Source: Miscanthus floridulus
Lineage: Eukaryota; Streptophyta; Magnoliopsida; Poales; Poaceae
Length of the DNA: 64,000 bases
Assembly (NCBI RefSeq): GCF_019320115.1
Contig: NC_089597.1
Span: 123,095,485 to 123,159,484 of the forward strand
Direction: 5' to 3'
Below are positions 10,178-20,896 of this stretch, in pieces (position 1 is the first letter of the stretch; each line of letters opens with the position of its first letter). The position numbers and the translations under genes were made by a program. A model generated the notes under the pieces. The model searched no databases and was not told the origin of the DNA. It saw only the letters and a list, made by a program, of their open reading frames with translations.

Positions 10178-12700
10178 ATGGCTCGCACCAAAAACGTTGG
10201 TGGTGGTCCAGGAGATGACGATCGGAGGCCCTCGCCTCGCCAGCATACAGGACCTAAAGGCAAGGTGATGAAGCAGGTTACATCTAAGAAGTGCAAGTAC
10301 CCCGACGCAGAGACAGCGAGAGCAGCAGCAGTTGCTGAGGCCGCAGAGCGTGCCGAGAGAGGCGGTGCTCGTAGTGGTGTTGTCATTGTAGATCAACAGC
10401 TTACACCAGCACAGAGGGCAGCAGTTGAGGAGGCTGAGCGTCTTCATGGTGGTCCACCTAGGACTGTCATGATGGCAGGATGTTGTCTGGCTATTGAGGA
10501 GCCTCAGCCTCAGGGAGAGTCCTAGCAGGAGCCACAGCAGCAACCCCCACCAGCAGAGCCTTAGCCAGCTCAGGAGACTCAGGAGGGCCAGTAGGCCGAG
10601 GAGGCCGAGGAGACCGAGCAGGCACCCCAGCCACAGCTACGCCGCTCTGGTCATACCAGTGTACCAGTCCCACCGAGGCCAGCTACTCAGCGTAGGGGAT
10701 CACATCCACCGCCTAGACCACAGGGTCCGCCTCCAGTGGTACATCTTGACTTGAGGGCCGCCACGACCAAGCAGGTTCGGCAGCTGAGGTTTGTAGAGTT
10801 TGAGGTGTGGTTTCCTCCGAGGAGGGATGAGAGAGCAGCAGAGGGTTTCTATACGCCACTGCAGGAGGATTTCTACAATGCTTATCTCAACAGTGGGGCA
10901 GTGTTCAGATCTCAGAGAGTCTGCAGTATTGAGGCTATTGTGGCAGCAGCCGGAGAGCATATCCGCCCCTACTTATCATATTTGCCGGGGCTGACAGATC
11001 TGATTGGCTGGATAGGACTGTATGTACCATCTTGGGTTCGATAGTTCTATGCTTCGCTCTACGTTGACCCGCATCATAACTTCATACACTTTGCATTCAG
11101 AGGCAGAGACTACAGGGTGATGAGTTTTAGGGCCAGGGAGATACTGAGGCTACAGGAGTAGCTTGTCAGATTGCATGAGGTATGTTATGGACAGCAGGAG
11201 CCTCCCAGGCGCCCACATGGTGGTTTGGTGCCCCCTACAGATCTTGTGCGCCATTGCTTCACGGAGCCCTTTGGTGAGGGGTCGAGGAGGAACCCCAGTG
11301 ACCTTACTCCTACAGCTCGAGTGCTAGAGGCTATCATCAGGAGGACACTACTTCCCAGGTTGGGATACAGAGAGGGTCTGACTCGCCTACAGCTCTGGCT
11401 CCTCAATGCCCTGATGCAGCATACTGTATTTGATATTTGGGACCTCCTTCTATTAGAGATGGAGGATACTATAGCCGAGGGCTTCAAGGGTCGCAGGCAG
11501 CTTCCATATGCACATTGGATCACATTCCTGATGCTTAAGTCTGTGCAAGTTAGGACCCCAGAGATGGTTGCCGAGTACAGAGGTGCCACCATAGAGTTTC
11601 TAGCTTATAACATGGCACAGAGGATCAGGCATAGCACACCATAGGCACCCACTCAGCCTAGCTATCGTCTAGATGTTCCAGAGTCAGCAGCTCAGCAGGA
11701 CGAGATTATCAGAGGCATAGCCACTACTGAGGAGCAGCTTGAGGCACAGCAAGAGGTGACAGAGTCTAGTGATAGTTCGGATGACGACTATCTGTCGATT
11801 CCTCATATGCCTCCACGCAGATATGATGTAGAGGCCGGCAGTTCCAGCTCAGCTCCACCTGCACCATAGACGGACCCCGCCTTGATTGCCATTCTTGAGC
11901 GGATACAACAGGATCAGGCACGATAGGCTCAGGAGACTGCTGCCAACTTTGCACAGTTTCAGGCTCGTCAGGACGAGTTCCAGCGGCAACAGCAGCTCCT
12001 TCAGCAGTAGATGCATCAGCAGTAGTTACTCATGCAGCAGCAGCTTATGGGGTTTATGCAGCATATAGTAACAGCACTTGGGGCTGCACAGCCATAGTTT
12101 TTGCCCCAGCTTGCTCAGTCTGCCACCACCACGACGACTCCAGCAGTACAGTCTAGTGGGCTTCAGAGTCAGGGACAGCCTCTAGCTCTGTTTGCCTCTC
12201 CCACAGTACATGTGTCCCAGTGGTTGTCCTCACCAGTGGTAGCCCCACAGTTCACACCATATCATATGGGCTTCTCACCGGATTAGTCTTCCTCGCTATT
12301 TGTGCCTGGCACGTCAGTCTCCAGGAGTCTTGGAGCATCCTTCAGCGAGTTGACAGGCATGCCTACACCACCACACATGCATACCGCTGATCCTTCTACA
12401 ACAGCTCCTGTCGTCGTGACTACTCAGAGGCTCCCTTCTTCTATCGCACCTTCAGATCCTACGACAGATATTCTAGCAGCTTCACAGGCAGCACCTGCCC
12501 CAGCTTAGACCTAGACCGCTTTAGCGATGCTTCCTGCCAGAGAGGGTCAGTCAGTACAGAGCTCAGGGTTAGATGATGATGGCGCCCAGTTCTAGCTTGC
12601 CCCTCGTACCTCAGCGCCCGGCTCGTCCGCTGTAGCTCCGCCGACCGACCCTTAGGTTTTGGTGTTTGACGCCAAAGGGGGAGAGGGTTTGAGTATGTAG
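10178..12700 (+). pseudogene. env-like third ORF of SIRE/Maximus-type element, 16 internal TAG stops
   Basis: One frame is kept without a shift for about 840 codons. It contains a basic N-terminus starting Met-Ala-Arg-Thr-Lys, a Pro/Gln-rich segment, a folded-looking middle region (about 10780-11600, Trp/Tyr-rich, resembling the 'putative plant transposon protein' domain), an acidic Ser/Asp patch (11760-11800), a Gln-rich coiled-coil stretch (11930-12070) and a Thr/Ser/Pro-rich tail. In-frame stops are at 10523, 10562, 10592, 11042, 11159, 11642, 11867, 11924, 12008, 12023, 12095, 12284, 12506, 12512, 12593 and 12653, and every one is TAG. More TAG codons at 12698 and 12704 probably mark the true end. 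Glutamine is written almost only as CAG here, so C-to-T change gives TAG. Function is unknown. The name 'env-like' reflects position only, and I see no clear membrane segment. Confidence 0.6.
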
Positions 12701-13118
12701 ACTTAGGGGGAGCGACATCTAGGGGGAGCTAGTTATCTATTATTAGCTTATTATCTATTACATTTGGAGTTTCTATGTGTGTGATACATTATGCATCCAT
12801 GTTTACTATTATATCTATGTGGTAGTGATATCTACGTGATTGTGATATATGACATGTATGCTCTCTATTTTGAATTCCTTTATATATCATATCACTTGTG
12901 TTATGCTCATTTGCCTTTGCTTCCATGTTTATACTCCGATGCAAATGAGCTTTATTACTTGTACTCTTGCTTAATTCATATCCTTTGAGTACATTGTGTT
13001 GGCTTGGATCATATAAGCTTGCCTAACTCTTTTGTTCTTATTAACCAAAGCTTATATGAACCAAGCCCATCAAAAACCTCACTCTTTCACATACTCGAGG
13101 TGGTATTGTCATCAATCA
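12701..13118 (+). other. 3' untranslated part of copia element with GGGGGAG motifs
   Basis: AT-rich non-coding sequence. Short purine runs containing GGGGGAG occur at about 12677-12683, 12706-12712 and 12722-12728, resembling extra polypurine tracts. The related element has the same feature at 63740-63845. Confidence 0.5.
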
Positions 13119-13132
13119 CCAAAAAGGGGAGA
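13119..13132 (+). other. polypurine tract
   Basis: A-rich then G-rich purine run (AAAAAGGGGAGA) directly before the 3' LTR. It is the expected plus-strand DNA primer site for LTR retrotransposon replication. Confidence 0.8.
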
Positions 13133-13133
13133 T

Positions 13134-14684
13134 TGAAAGCATCTAGGCCCCTAGTTGGATTTTGGTGATTAATGACAATACAAGATTACTATGACTAACG
13201 TGTGTTTTGCAGAGGCAATTAAGTTAGGTCATGGTAATGGAGATCGATTGGGCAATCGAGGTGGTCATGCCCCTACGATGGAAATCGTTTCGGTTTTCAA
13301 AGGATGGACGACAAGGTTAAGGATGACTAGTTCTAAGTGTCGATTGGAGTTGGAGAGAGACTTAGAGTAGTTTAGGACTTTGTTTTTCCTTTGGCCGTAC
13401 TATTAAGGGGTGTATGGATGGGTAGCTTGACCTAGGTGAGTCTAGTGAGTTAGGTGTGGTGCACACTTGTTAAAACTAGCACTAGGTAGCTCCTCAATAT
13501 GCCTAAGATCCTTTGGAGAAAACTTCATTCATATATGATCGAGAGTTGGAAGTGAATGGAGGGTCAAATGCTGACCGGACGCTGGCTCCGGTGTGACCAG
13601 ACGCTGGCCGCAGGGTCCGGTCAGTTCATTTGACCAAGAAGAATGTGTTCGGTGCGACCGGACGTTGGAGAGGTCAACTGACCGGACGCTGAGGTCCAGC
13701 GTCTGGTCGACTCCAGTAAGGTTCCAGAGAAGGAATTCTGCGACCGGACGCGTCCGGTCAGTACTGACCGGACCCTGGGGGTTCAGCGTCCGGTCGAGTA
13801 CAGTAAGGTTCCAGTGAGGGTTTAATGCGACCGGACGCGTCCGGTCAGTGGTGATCGGACCCTGCCAGCGTCCGGTCAACACTTTATCACTGGTGTGCGG
13901 GTTGAACTGACCGGAGCGTCCGGTCACCCCGCAGAAGCTCATAACGGTTCGTTTTTCAGGCTGCCTTATAAATAGAAGCTCCACTCATGTGTGGAGTCAC
14001 TTTTGCTCATTCCAACAGCTGAGAAACACGTTTGTGAGTGCCAAGAAGAGCAAGGTCCTAGTGAGGTGATTGAGATTTGAGAATCTAAGAGAGTAGCCTC
14101 ATTAGTGAATCAAGAGTAGCAAAGTGTACATCCATCTTCTCATTAGGCTTTGCGTGGTCAAGTGAGAGTTCGTGCTTGTTACTCTTGGTGATCGCCATCA
14201 CCTAGATGGCTTGGTGGTGATTGGGAGCTTGGTGATCACTCGGCAGAGCTTGTGGGTGACCCAACTCAAGTTGTGAGCGGTTTTGGGTGATTCGCCGTGA
14301 CGGAGTGTCGAAGAATCAACCCGTAGAGAGCACTTGATCCTTGCGCGGATCAAGGGGGAGCTACACCCTTGCACGGGTGCTCCAACGAGGACTAGTGGGG
14401 AGTGGCGACTCTCCGATACCTCGGCAAAACATCACTGCGTTCCTCTCTCTCTATTTACTTTGAGCATTTACTGTGAGCAATTCAATACTTGTTTTTACAT
14501 TCATAGAATTGCCATGCTAGAGTAAGTTTGGAACATAGGTTGCAAGTCCGTTGTGCGTTAGATCAATAGAAACACTTTTCTAGGCACAAGGGGTTAATTG
14601 GGCTAACCGTAGGATTTGATTATTGCAAGAAAATTTAGAATTAGCCCAATTCACCCCCCCTCTTGGGCATCTTGATCCTTTCAT
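13134..14684 (+). repeat. 3' LTR of the first copia element (1551 bp)
   Basis: Begins TGAAAG and ends CTTTCA, a perfect 6-bp terminal inverted repeat, immediately after the polypurine tract. It contains the CCGGACGC array (13573-13925), a TATAAATA box at 13967-13974 and a C-run near the right end (ACCCCCCCTC) typical of this LTR family. It ends about 1.2 kb before the next recognisable feature. Confidence 0.9.
13967..13974 (+). promoter_or_regulatory. LTR TATA box
   Basis: TATAAATA just downstream of the motif array in the LTR. Probable U3/R promoter of the element. Confidence 0.55.
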
Positions 14685-15143
14685 GTTGTTAATATCCAAC
14701 GTAATTAATAGCTATTTTAAATAAAACTTACATATAAAAGTAACAACATGACTGCAATGGTTATTATTGCATATGCCAAATGGCCTCAGTCATTCAGAAT
14801 AGAAGAAGGGACCATATACATCTAATGGTTCTCATCACTGCATGTGCCAAATGCCTCAATTCAAAAAAAGTACAATAGAAAGATCATAAAAGAGTGATAA
14901 TCATCATTGCATATTCCCATATACCTTAGTTCAGAAAAGAAAATAGACAGATGGATGGTAATCATCACTGCATATTCCCAAATGTCATAGCTCAATGAAA
15001 ATTTATAGTCATTATATAAATTGGAGCCATTGTATGCATACATAGCTACAACAACAGCAATGGTAAGCTTTGATTCCAACATCATTGGAACTAAACAGTA
15101 TTGAGTTCAATAACAGAAAAACAGGCATAGACATATATATTTC
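14685..15143. other. intergenic, no gene seen
   Basis: AT-rich sequence with loosely repeated phrases (a CATCACTGCATATTCCCA-like string recurs three to four times between 14820 and 14990). No coding or structured feature was supported. Confidence 0.5.
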
Positions 15144-16100
15144 TTATCTTGTAGGTCGTCCATGGGAGGTGAAGTGAATGATGTCTGATGCCTTGACTTC
15201 AATAGTAGGTTGCACCTAAAGAGATATGGAACTATTTTAGATTAAAAAATCTGTCACGACCCGTAAACTATCTGGAAACAAACGTATAAGTAATGAACAT
15301 GTAGAAGTGTGGGTATTTTTTGAAGGATGAAATATAGTAATCGGAGACGTAATAGCATGTTAAAATGCAGTAAACTATTAGTTTGTTTAATAGTACATGA
15401 AAACAATTTGATTGTCTATACTTGTACAGCTCTTTGAATGTGCACCTAAAAAAATATAGCTGAAATGAGCTATATTCTATATAGAATTAAGAAGGTTGTA
15501 ATCATGTCAAACTGCTAAACTTAAAAAAATAACTAATAGTTTCGTAGCATAGTTAATAAATACTTAGTGTACTTTTCCTTAAATCAGGGCCTGAGATGAT
15601 AACGTACTTACATCTCTCTAGCATACTCTTGTAAGAACTATTGGTTGCATTTCTCTCTTGTAAGAGAAGAGATCTGTAGATCATTCCAAATAGAAAGTAA
15701 AATTGGAATAAATACAGAAGACTTGGGCCACGAAATAATCTACAAATTGCTAAGTCACAACGATAAGCAGTGAGGGCAGCATGTTGTGATGCTGTTATGC
15801 ACGTTATTAGGAGCTAAAACACAGAAACTCAGTGAGGATATGATAGTTATGTACCTGCAGAGAGCATTGTTGTCAATGATTTCTGAATAAATGATTTGCA
15901 TCCAAATTGTAGTGTTTTGCCAATATCTTTGCAAGATTTATCTCTGCTGCTACCGCTTTTTGGATATTTCTAGCAAAAGGTAAATCTGAATAAAATATGG
16001 AAGGAAACAAAAGGTATGTTAGTGCTTTAAATTTTAAAATCCAATTAAAGTGTATAGGTAAATTTAGACTGGGATTTTGATCATCGGTGGCCTCCAAAAA
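15144..16100 (-). other. possible exons of an unidentified minus-strand gene
   Basis: On the minus strand several short open segments are bounded by splice-like signals. One is a terminal segment (15144-15215) with an acceptor TTTAG before it and an in-frame TAA. A short segment near 15423-15446 has an acceptor and a GTATAG donor. Another near 15604-15630 is followed by GTAAGT. A ~130-bp segment near 15856-15986 lies between TGCTAG and GTACAT. Phases do not join cleanly in my reading and I recognise no protein family. It could be a decayed gene fragment or coincidence. Confidence 0.2.
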
Positions 16101-16900
16101 TTAATATAGTAGAGGTAGAAAGGTGATAGTGTCTCCAAATTGCATCTCCTTGGGTTACTAAAACTCATGGCCTAATCTCTTACTGTGAGGCTTTGTGATC
16201 ATTCAGTGGATTATCATTCATAATACTGACCCCATATTATCCATCCAAACATCAATTCATTATCAAGCAAAGACTAATTCTGGTACGATAATATTTCTTT
16301 ATTCTTCTAACATATCAGAATATATGCCCCTGACTAAAGTGATGATGTATTAAGAATTTAGTAGTGAAGAAAAGCACCGTAAAGAAGTATCCTTCATATT
16401 TATAAGGTAATGCTCCATGTTATTGAAAGGATTGGGCCTATGCAGTTCAAAGATGTTAGGTATCATCTTATTAATGTCAATATTGATCAGAGTAAACCTT
16501 CAGAGCTTTGCTGCTCTTTTTCTGGAGTAGTAACTAAATGTCTAAATCATTCAAAAAATTGTTTAATGGTGAAAGGAGAATATAGTTGAATATAGAACAC
16601 TATGATAAAAAACCAATTTATAACCAAAATTGTAAGACATCCTTTGTAACATAATCTCGCTATCCTGCTTATCGTGATCCTCTCTATGTTGTTTTTACAG
16701 TTTATTGTAAACTATTTCTAGCTATAGTGCACACCCTTCTTAATTTTTTAGAACCATGTTTGAGAAGATACTCTTAGTCTGATTAAAATTCTACACCAAT
16801 GTGGATTCAATCTATCAATATTCAGAGCATAGTACAGATTAACACATCTGTTTACTTGCATTTTGTATAAGAGTAAAGAGAAGAGAGAGAGAAAAAAAGG
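16101..16900. other. intergenic, no feature seen
   Basis: AT-rich, no open frame with gene-like composition, no repeat structure noticed. Confidence 0.5.
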
Positions 16901-17700
16901 CATGTTAGCACTCACCAGGATATACCTCATAGACATATCGTCGAACACTTGTGTGCAGCCTCCAGGTTGACGCCAACCATGGTGTCAGAGATGATGGTGG
17001 CCGTGGCCGCAGTGGTGACAAATGGTGGCTTCGGGACCGCATCCAGCCACAGTCGGTGCAGGCTGCAGTGATGCAAGAGCAGACCGCTGGGTAGGGGCAC
17101 CTTGATGTGGCAACGTGGTTTGCGTGCGACCGAGGTCGGAGGTGGAGACTGGTTCCCAACAAGAGCGGAGCGCTGTGGGGGCATGGTGGCTTAGAACGGA
17201 CCATCTCGGCTCCGTTGTCGCGAGCCCGGTCTCGCCGCACCTGGAGCCCGCTGCCGCGCCGGGAGCCCCTGTGGCGTCTGGAGCCCGCTGCCTCGCCAGC
17301 TCGTCAGTGGCAGGGATTCGCGCCGGTGGCTTGCGCGCCGTCGCTTACCGGCGACCTGCGGTCAGCCGCACCCACGGGCTGGGAGCCGCCGCCAGATCCC
17401 CGCCTCGCCACCTGTGCGTCGCGTCGTGCCAGTGCGTCGCGCCAGCTCATCGGCGACCGCGATTCAAGCCCGCTCTAGTGACCCTGCAAGCGGAGGTTGG
17501 AGTGGAGAGCAGGGGCAGGGGCGGCGGTCCGGCGGAGGTGAGAGGGGACAAGCGTCGCCCACGAAGCTTCGTGATGGCTCCGGTAAAGGCATGGATCGAG
17601 GGTCGATTTCGGTAAAGTCGAGGGCTTTTTGAAAAAAAACTGAGAGGAGGCTTGGACTGAGGGTTGATTCCACTAAAGTTTGAGGTTTTTTTTTTGTAAA
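16901..17700. other. GC-rich island, no gene assigned
   Basis: GC-rich sequence with overlapping open frames on both strands, the longest 166 codons on plus. A minus-strand segment ends at about 16915 with a good donor-like GGTGAGTG. This could be the promoter or first exon of a lost minus-strand gene joined to the exon-like segments at 15.1-16.1 kb. Composition alone explains the frames, so no product is given. Confidence 0.25.
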
Positions 17701-18020
17701 AAGACTAGGGCTCGCACGATCTGGGCCGTCCGCGCGTCCGATCCGATGGCCGGGAAAAACAGGCGACATGGCCACGCTGCCTGGCCCTCTTTTGGTAGCA
17801 GGATTCATATGGTAAGATACAGGTGCAGCCGTGCAGGTGCTGTACCACTGTTGAGATCAGGGAAGTCTAATCGTCTATTTCTTGCTTGCAGAAGCTATAG
17901 ACACTGCTGTTCTGAGGTCGATTGATTGGTTTATTGTTGATTGTCCACTTGCCTAGTCAGCATCGGACGTCAGAAACGCGTGTCTTATAAGTAACTCCAT
18001 AGAAGATTATCCTCTGGGAT

Positions 18021-18296
18021 TAGGGATGAAAACGGATCGGATACATACGGATATCACCGATATTACATTTGTTTTCATATTTCTGTCCGGATTCGGATTC
18101 GAATACGGATAGTGTCAACTATGTCGGATAGGATACGATTGAATATCGACATCATAAATATGCGATTTGAGTATTCGGATACGGATACGGTATTGGATGT
18201 TGGATATCCGGACTCGGATACGGACAGATCTCAACTCCTCTAAACGGATTCGGTTTCGAATACGGTCGGAAAATATCCGTACCGTTTTCATCCCTA
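18021..18296. mobile_element. hAT-type MITE (276 bp)
   Basis: Terminal inverted repeats TAGGGATGAAAACGG / CCGTTTTCATCCCTA are perfect over 15 bp. The flanks are TCTGGGAT (18013-18020) and CCTGGGAT (18297-18304), an 8-bp target duplication with one mismatch, as expected for hAT transposases. The interior is rich in GGATACGG-like subterminal repeats and has no coding capacity, so it must be mobilised in trans. Confidence 0.85.
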
Positions 18297-18332
18297 CCTG
18301 GGATGCAGAAGTTGTAGTGCCGCTGCACACCA

Positions 18333-18442
18333 GCTATATATAGATATAGAGTATATATATATAGATAGATACGGATATAGAGTATAAATACAGATATGTA
18401 TAGATATAGATATAGATACAGATATAGAGTATAGATATAGAT
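18333..18442. repeat. TAGATA-type microsatellite
   Basis: Imperfect repeats of TAGATA/GATATA over about 110 bp. Translations through it are low-complexity and not a gene. Confidence 0.8.
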
Positions 18443-19025
18443 TTTTAGCTTAAATCTTCTTTCCCTGTCGAATCGCTGAATGTTCGCCGGCCGTCCGCCG
18501 TTGCACGCGGACTCTCTTCTTCTCATTTGGGACAACTCCTGCTTAAACCAAAAAAACCTGTGGCAAAGAGGACCGATTACATTTCTCCTGAGTTTGTGTG
18601 TAGTATTAGCCAAGACCATCGCGTGTAGTAGTACGTATTAGTCACCGTCCATGAATGCTGCACAAAGTCAATCTTCTCGATACCTCCTAGAGACGATCAA
18701 AGGCAACCTCGCTGAATGTTTTTAACCACTAGCTAGCTCTGTCCATTTGCCTACCGATCCAGCTAGTCAAGTCGCCGCAAGAAACATTGACGTACATGCC
18801 TATGTAGTTGCGAGAAATCGTGCTACCAAACAGCCACAAAATCCGCACCAGTTGCCTAAATTTTGACCTACGTTCTACGCCTCACGCACGGCTATACGGC
18901 TATGCTGTAGCGAGTAGCGACAGGTAATTCCGGTTTCCAACACCCGCCCATGCAACGGAGAAACTCAGCCTTTCATCATCGTTCAAAAAGACAGAAGATA
19001 AAGAGAACAGAAATGCTATATAACA

Positions 19026-19450
19026 CATGTGTGTTTTAGCACTAAAAAACATATGAATTTTTAGTCCACTGCATCGTTGCCTGCGTTCATCTGCCAAGCC
19101 GTGGTCGTGCCAGGTCTGCATCCCAGTCTTGTCGGAGATGACGGTGGTGTAGCTTCCTGGTCCCTAGCGCGAGACACGTGGTGATGACGGCGGGCAAGCC
19201 GGTGGTCGGTCAGGTCTGCGTCCCAGTCTTGTCGGAGCAGATGACGGTGGTGCAGCTTCCTGGTCCCGAGCGCGAGGCAGGTGGTGATGACCTTGTCCTC
19301 TTGTCCTTGCATAAAAAAAATATTTATTGTGATATGTGGATTTGTAGATCTGTGATCTTGTGATTGTCTAGAAGTAGGATGAAAGTTATTGGATCTTAAT
19401 TCTATGGTGTAAAAAAATTTATGTGTTAAAACTGCATAAAACACATAGTT
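19026..19450. mobile_element. possible non-autonomous TIR element
   Basis: The left edge (TGTGTTTTAGCAC) and the right edge (GCATAAAACACA) are imperfect inverted copies over roughly 30 bp and enclose a GC-rich core. No clear target duplication was found, so this is tentative. Confidence 0.3.
19093..19291. repeat. two-copy ~99-bp tandem duplication
   Basis: Units starting at about 19093 and 19192 share long blocks, including CCCAGTCTTGTCGGAG and CAGCTTCCTGGTCCC, at roughly 85-90% identity. Non-coding. Confidence 0.7.
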
Positions 19451-19663
19451 GTTAGGTAGATAGACTCAAAGAGAATCAGTTTTTCCTCTGACCAAAGCAC
19501 TAGTTTCGCCGCATCCATCTAGAGTTTCCAACAATTTCCTCCTCCGTGTCGGACCAAAACTTCTCTCCTGGGTTTTCCCTTCCGTAGGCACCAGGCAGTC
19601 AGGCACGACTTTCCACGCCCGTGCTCGTGCACATATTGACATATATATACTGCCCGCTCTTCC

Positions 19664-19670
19664 TATAAAT
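19664..19670 (+). promoter_or_regulatory. TATA box of the EG45-like gene
   Basis: TATAAAT about 120 bp before the ATG at 19790, followed by a C-rich untranslated leader. Well placed for a plant promoter. Confidence 0.6.
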
Positions 19671-19789
19671 ACCCTCTGTTCAGCAACGCCACTTGTGCAC
19701 CAAGAACAACACTACAGCACCCGGCGGCCACCTCTTCTCTCTAGTAGAGCCAAATAGGAAGAGCTGTTAGTTGCTTTCGCCTTTCGGCC

Positions 19790-20340
19790 ATGGCGAAGGC
19801 TGCTGCCGTCGTTCTGCTCGTCGCCGCCCTGCTTGGCTGCCTTGTCTCGGCGTCCCTCGCCGACCAGGGCACCGCCACCTACTACGGCCCCGTCTACACT
19901 CGTGCGTCGCTCGCTCTAGCCGCCGGCCGGCCATCATCACATGCATCATGAATATATAGGACGAGGGCACGATGATCGCGGCGGCGAGCGACGGGCTCTG
20001 GGACAACGGCGCGGCGTGCGGGCGGATGTACCAGGTGTCCTGCGCCGGCGGCACCAACGCCACCCCGAACCCCTGCAAAGGCGTCAGCGTCACCGTCAAG
20101 ATCGTCGACCGCTGCCCGTCGCCGGGATGCCAGGCCACGCTCGACCTCTCCCAGGAGGCCTTCAACACCATCGGCAACCTCGACGCCGGCAAGATCCTCA
20201 TCAACTACAACCAGTACGCACGCGCCACGCGCGCGCTTCACCATATCTTCTTCCCCTGTTCAGTGTTCACCCGGGGGTGTTTTTTGTTTAATTTCTTTTT
20301 GACACATCAATAAATATTCGTGTTGTTTTGCAGGGTGTAA
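19790..20340 (+). pseudogene. EG45/plant natriuretic peptide-like protein gene, exon 1-2 junction damaged
   Basis: Exon 1 starts at ATG 19790 with a hydrophobic signal peptide (about 26 residues) and the family motif GTATYY. Exon 2 (from 19960) encodes the conserved blocks GTMIAAASDGLW, GAACGR and VDRCPSPGCQATLDLSQEAF of a secreted six-stranded-barrel domain related to expansin domain 1. Exon 2 ends at 20213 before a GTACGC donor; a tiny exon 3 (20334-20340) ends NYNQV and TAA. In family members a cysteine-containing Pro-Ser-x-Cys-Tyr-Gly block lies between GTATYY and GTMIAA; it is absent here. The natural donor after 19900 (phase 1) does not fit the acceptor before 19960 (phase 0). A small deletion probably removed the old acceptor and the first codons of exon 2. 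An alternative donor at GTCTAC would keep frame but still lose the cysteine. Proteins of this group act in the apoplast in ion and water balance. Confidence 0.7.
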
Positions 20341-20643
20341 TTAAAAGAGCAGGCAAAGCACAAAAAGGATCTAGTAGCTATATATGGGCTTCATGATTAT
20401 GTCAGGAATAAGTTGGGTAATAATAAACAACAAATACGTCGTGCCTAATAGCTAGAATAAAACCATGGTGTACCTTTATTAACAATTTGGATGGATGCAG
20501 CTCTCCTGCTTCTTGTGTGTTCGAAAAAGGAAAAGAATAATGCAGTTTGTAATATTATTTGATACCAAATGAATAAATTGGGTGTATATATACACAATCT
20601 TGTTCAAACATTGCTATATATCTTTATTGGATGATTTTTTGTA
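20341..20643. other. 3' flank of the EG45-like gene
   Basis: AT-rich, containing AATAAAA-like strings near 20453-20460 and 20570 that could serve as polyadenylation signals. Nothing else seen. Confidence 0.4.
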
Positions 20644-20896
20644 CTCCCGCTCTTCCAAATTATAAGTCACTTTGGCTTCGCCATCTCTAACATTGACACA
20701 TTAAACTTTATAGAAATATACATTGAAACATCTACAATACAAAATAAGTGCACTCTTAATAAGACATGGAATGGTAGACTAAATGAAACTAATTTGGTGT
20801 TGTAAATGTTAGTATATTTTTCTATAGACTTGGTCAAATTAGATAAGTTTGACTAAGGACAAAACCTAAACGACTTATAATTGAAAATGGAGGGAG
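20644..20896. mobile_element. Stowaway MITE (Tc1/mariner type)
   Basis: Begins CTCCCGCTC and ends ATGGAGGGAG between TA dinucleotides (20642-20643 and 20897-20898), the Stowaway signature. The arm next to the ends (AAATTATAAGTC / GACTTATAATT) is also inverted. 253 bp, non-coding. Confidence 0.85.

Larger units (their letters stand above)
1..14684 (+). mobile_element. Ty1/copia retrotransposon, SIRE/Maximus-type, 3' part
   Basis: The order gag, protease, integrase, reverse transcriptase, RNase H is the Ty1/copia order. A long extra ORF between pol and the 3' LTR is the hallmark of the SIRE/Maximus lineage. The 5' LTR and the start of gag lie before the window. The right end is defined by a polypurine tract and an LTR running from TGAAAG to CTTTCA. 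A 4.6-kb insertion at 2507-7115 splits pol. Gag and pol carry several stops and one frameshift, so this copy cannot be autonomous. The left target-site duplication is outside the window; the five bases after the right end are TGTTG. Confidence 0.9.

Noticed and set aside
18152..18619. 155-codon minus-strand frame with Tyr/Ile repeats
   Set aside because: It is a translation of the TAGATA microsatellite and the neighbouring MITE.
19894..20244. Minus-strand and alternative plus-strand frames over the EG45-like gene
   Set aside because: Shadows of GC-rich exon 2; the plus-strand frame beginning at 19960 carries the conserved family motifs.
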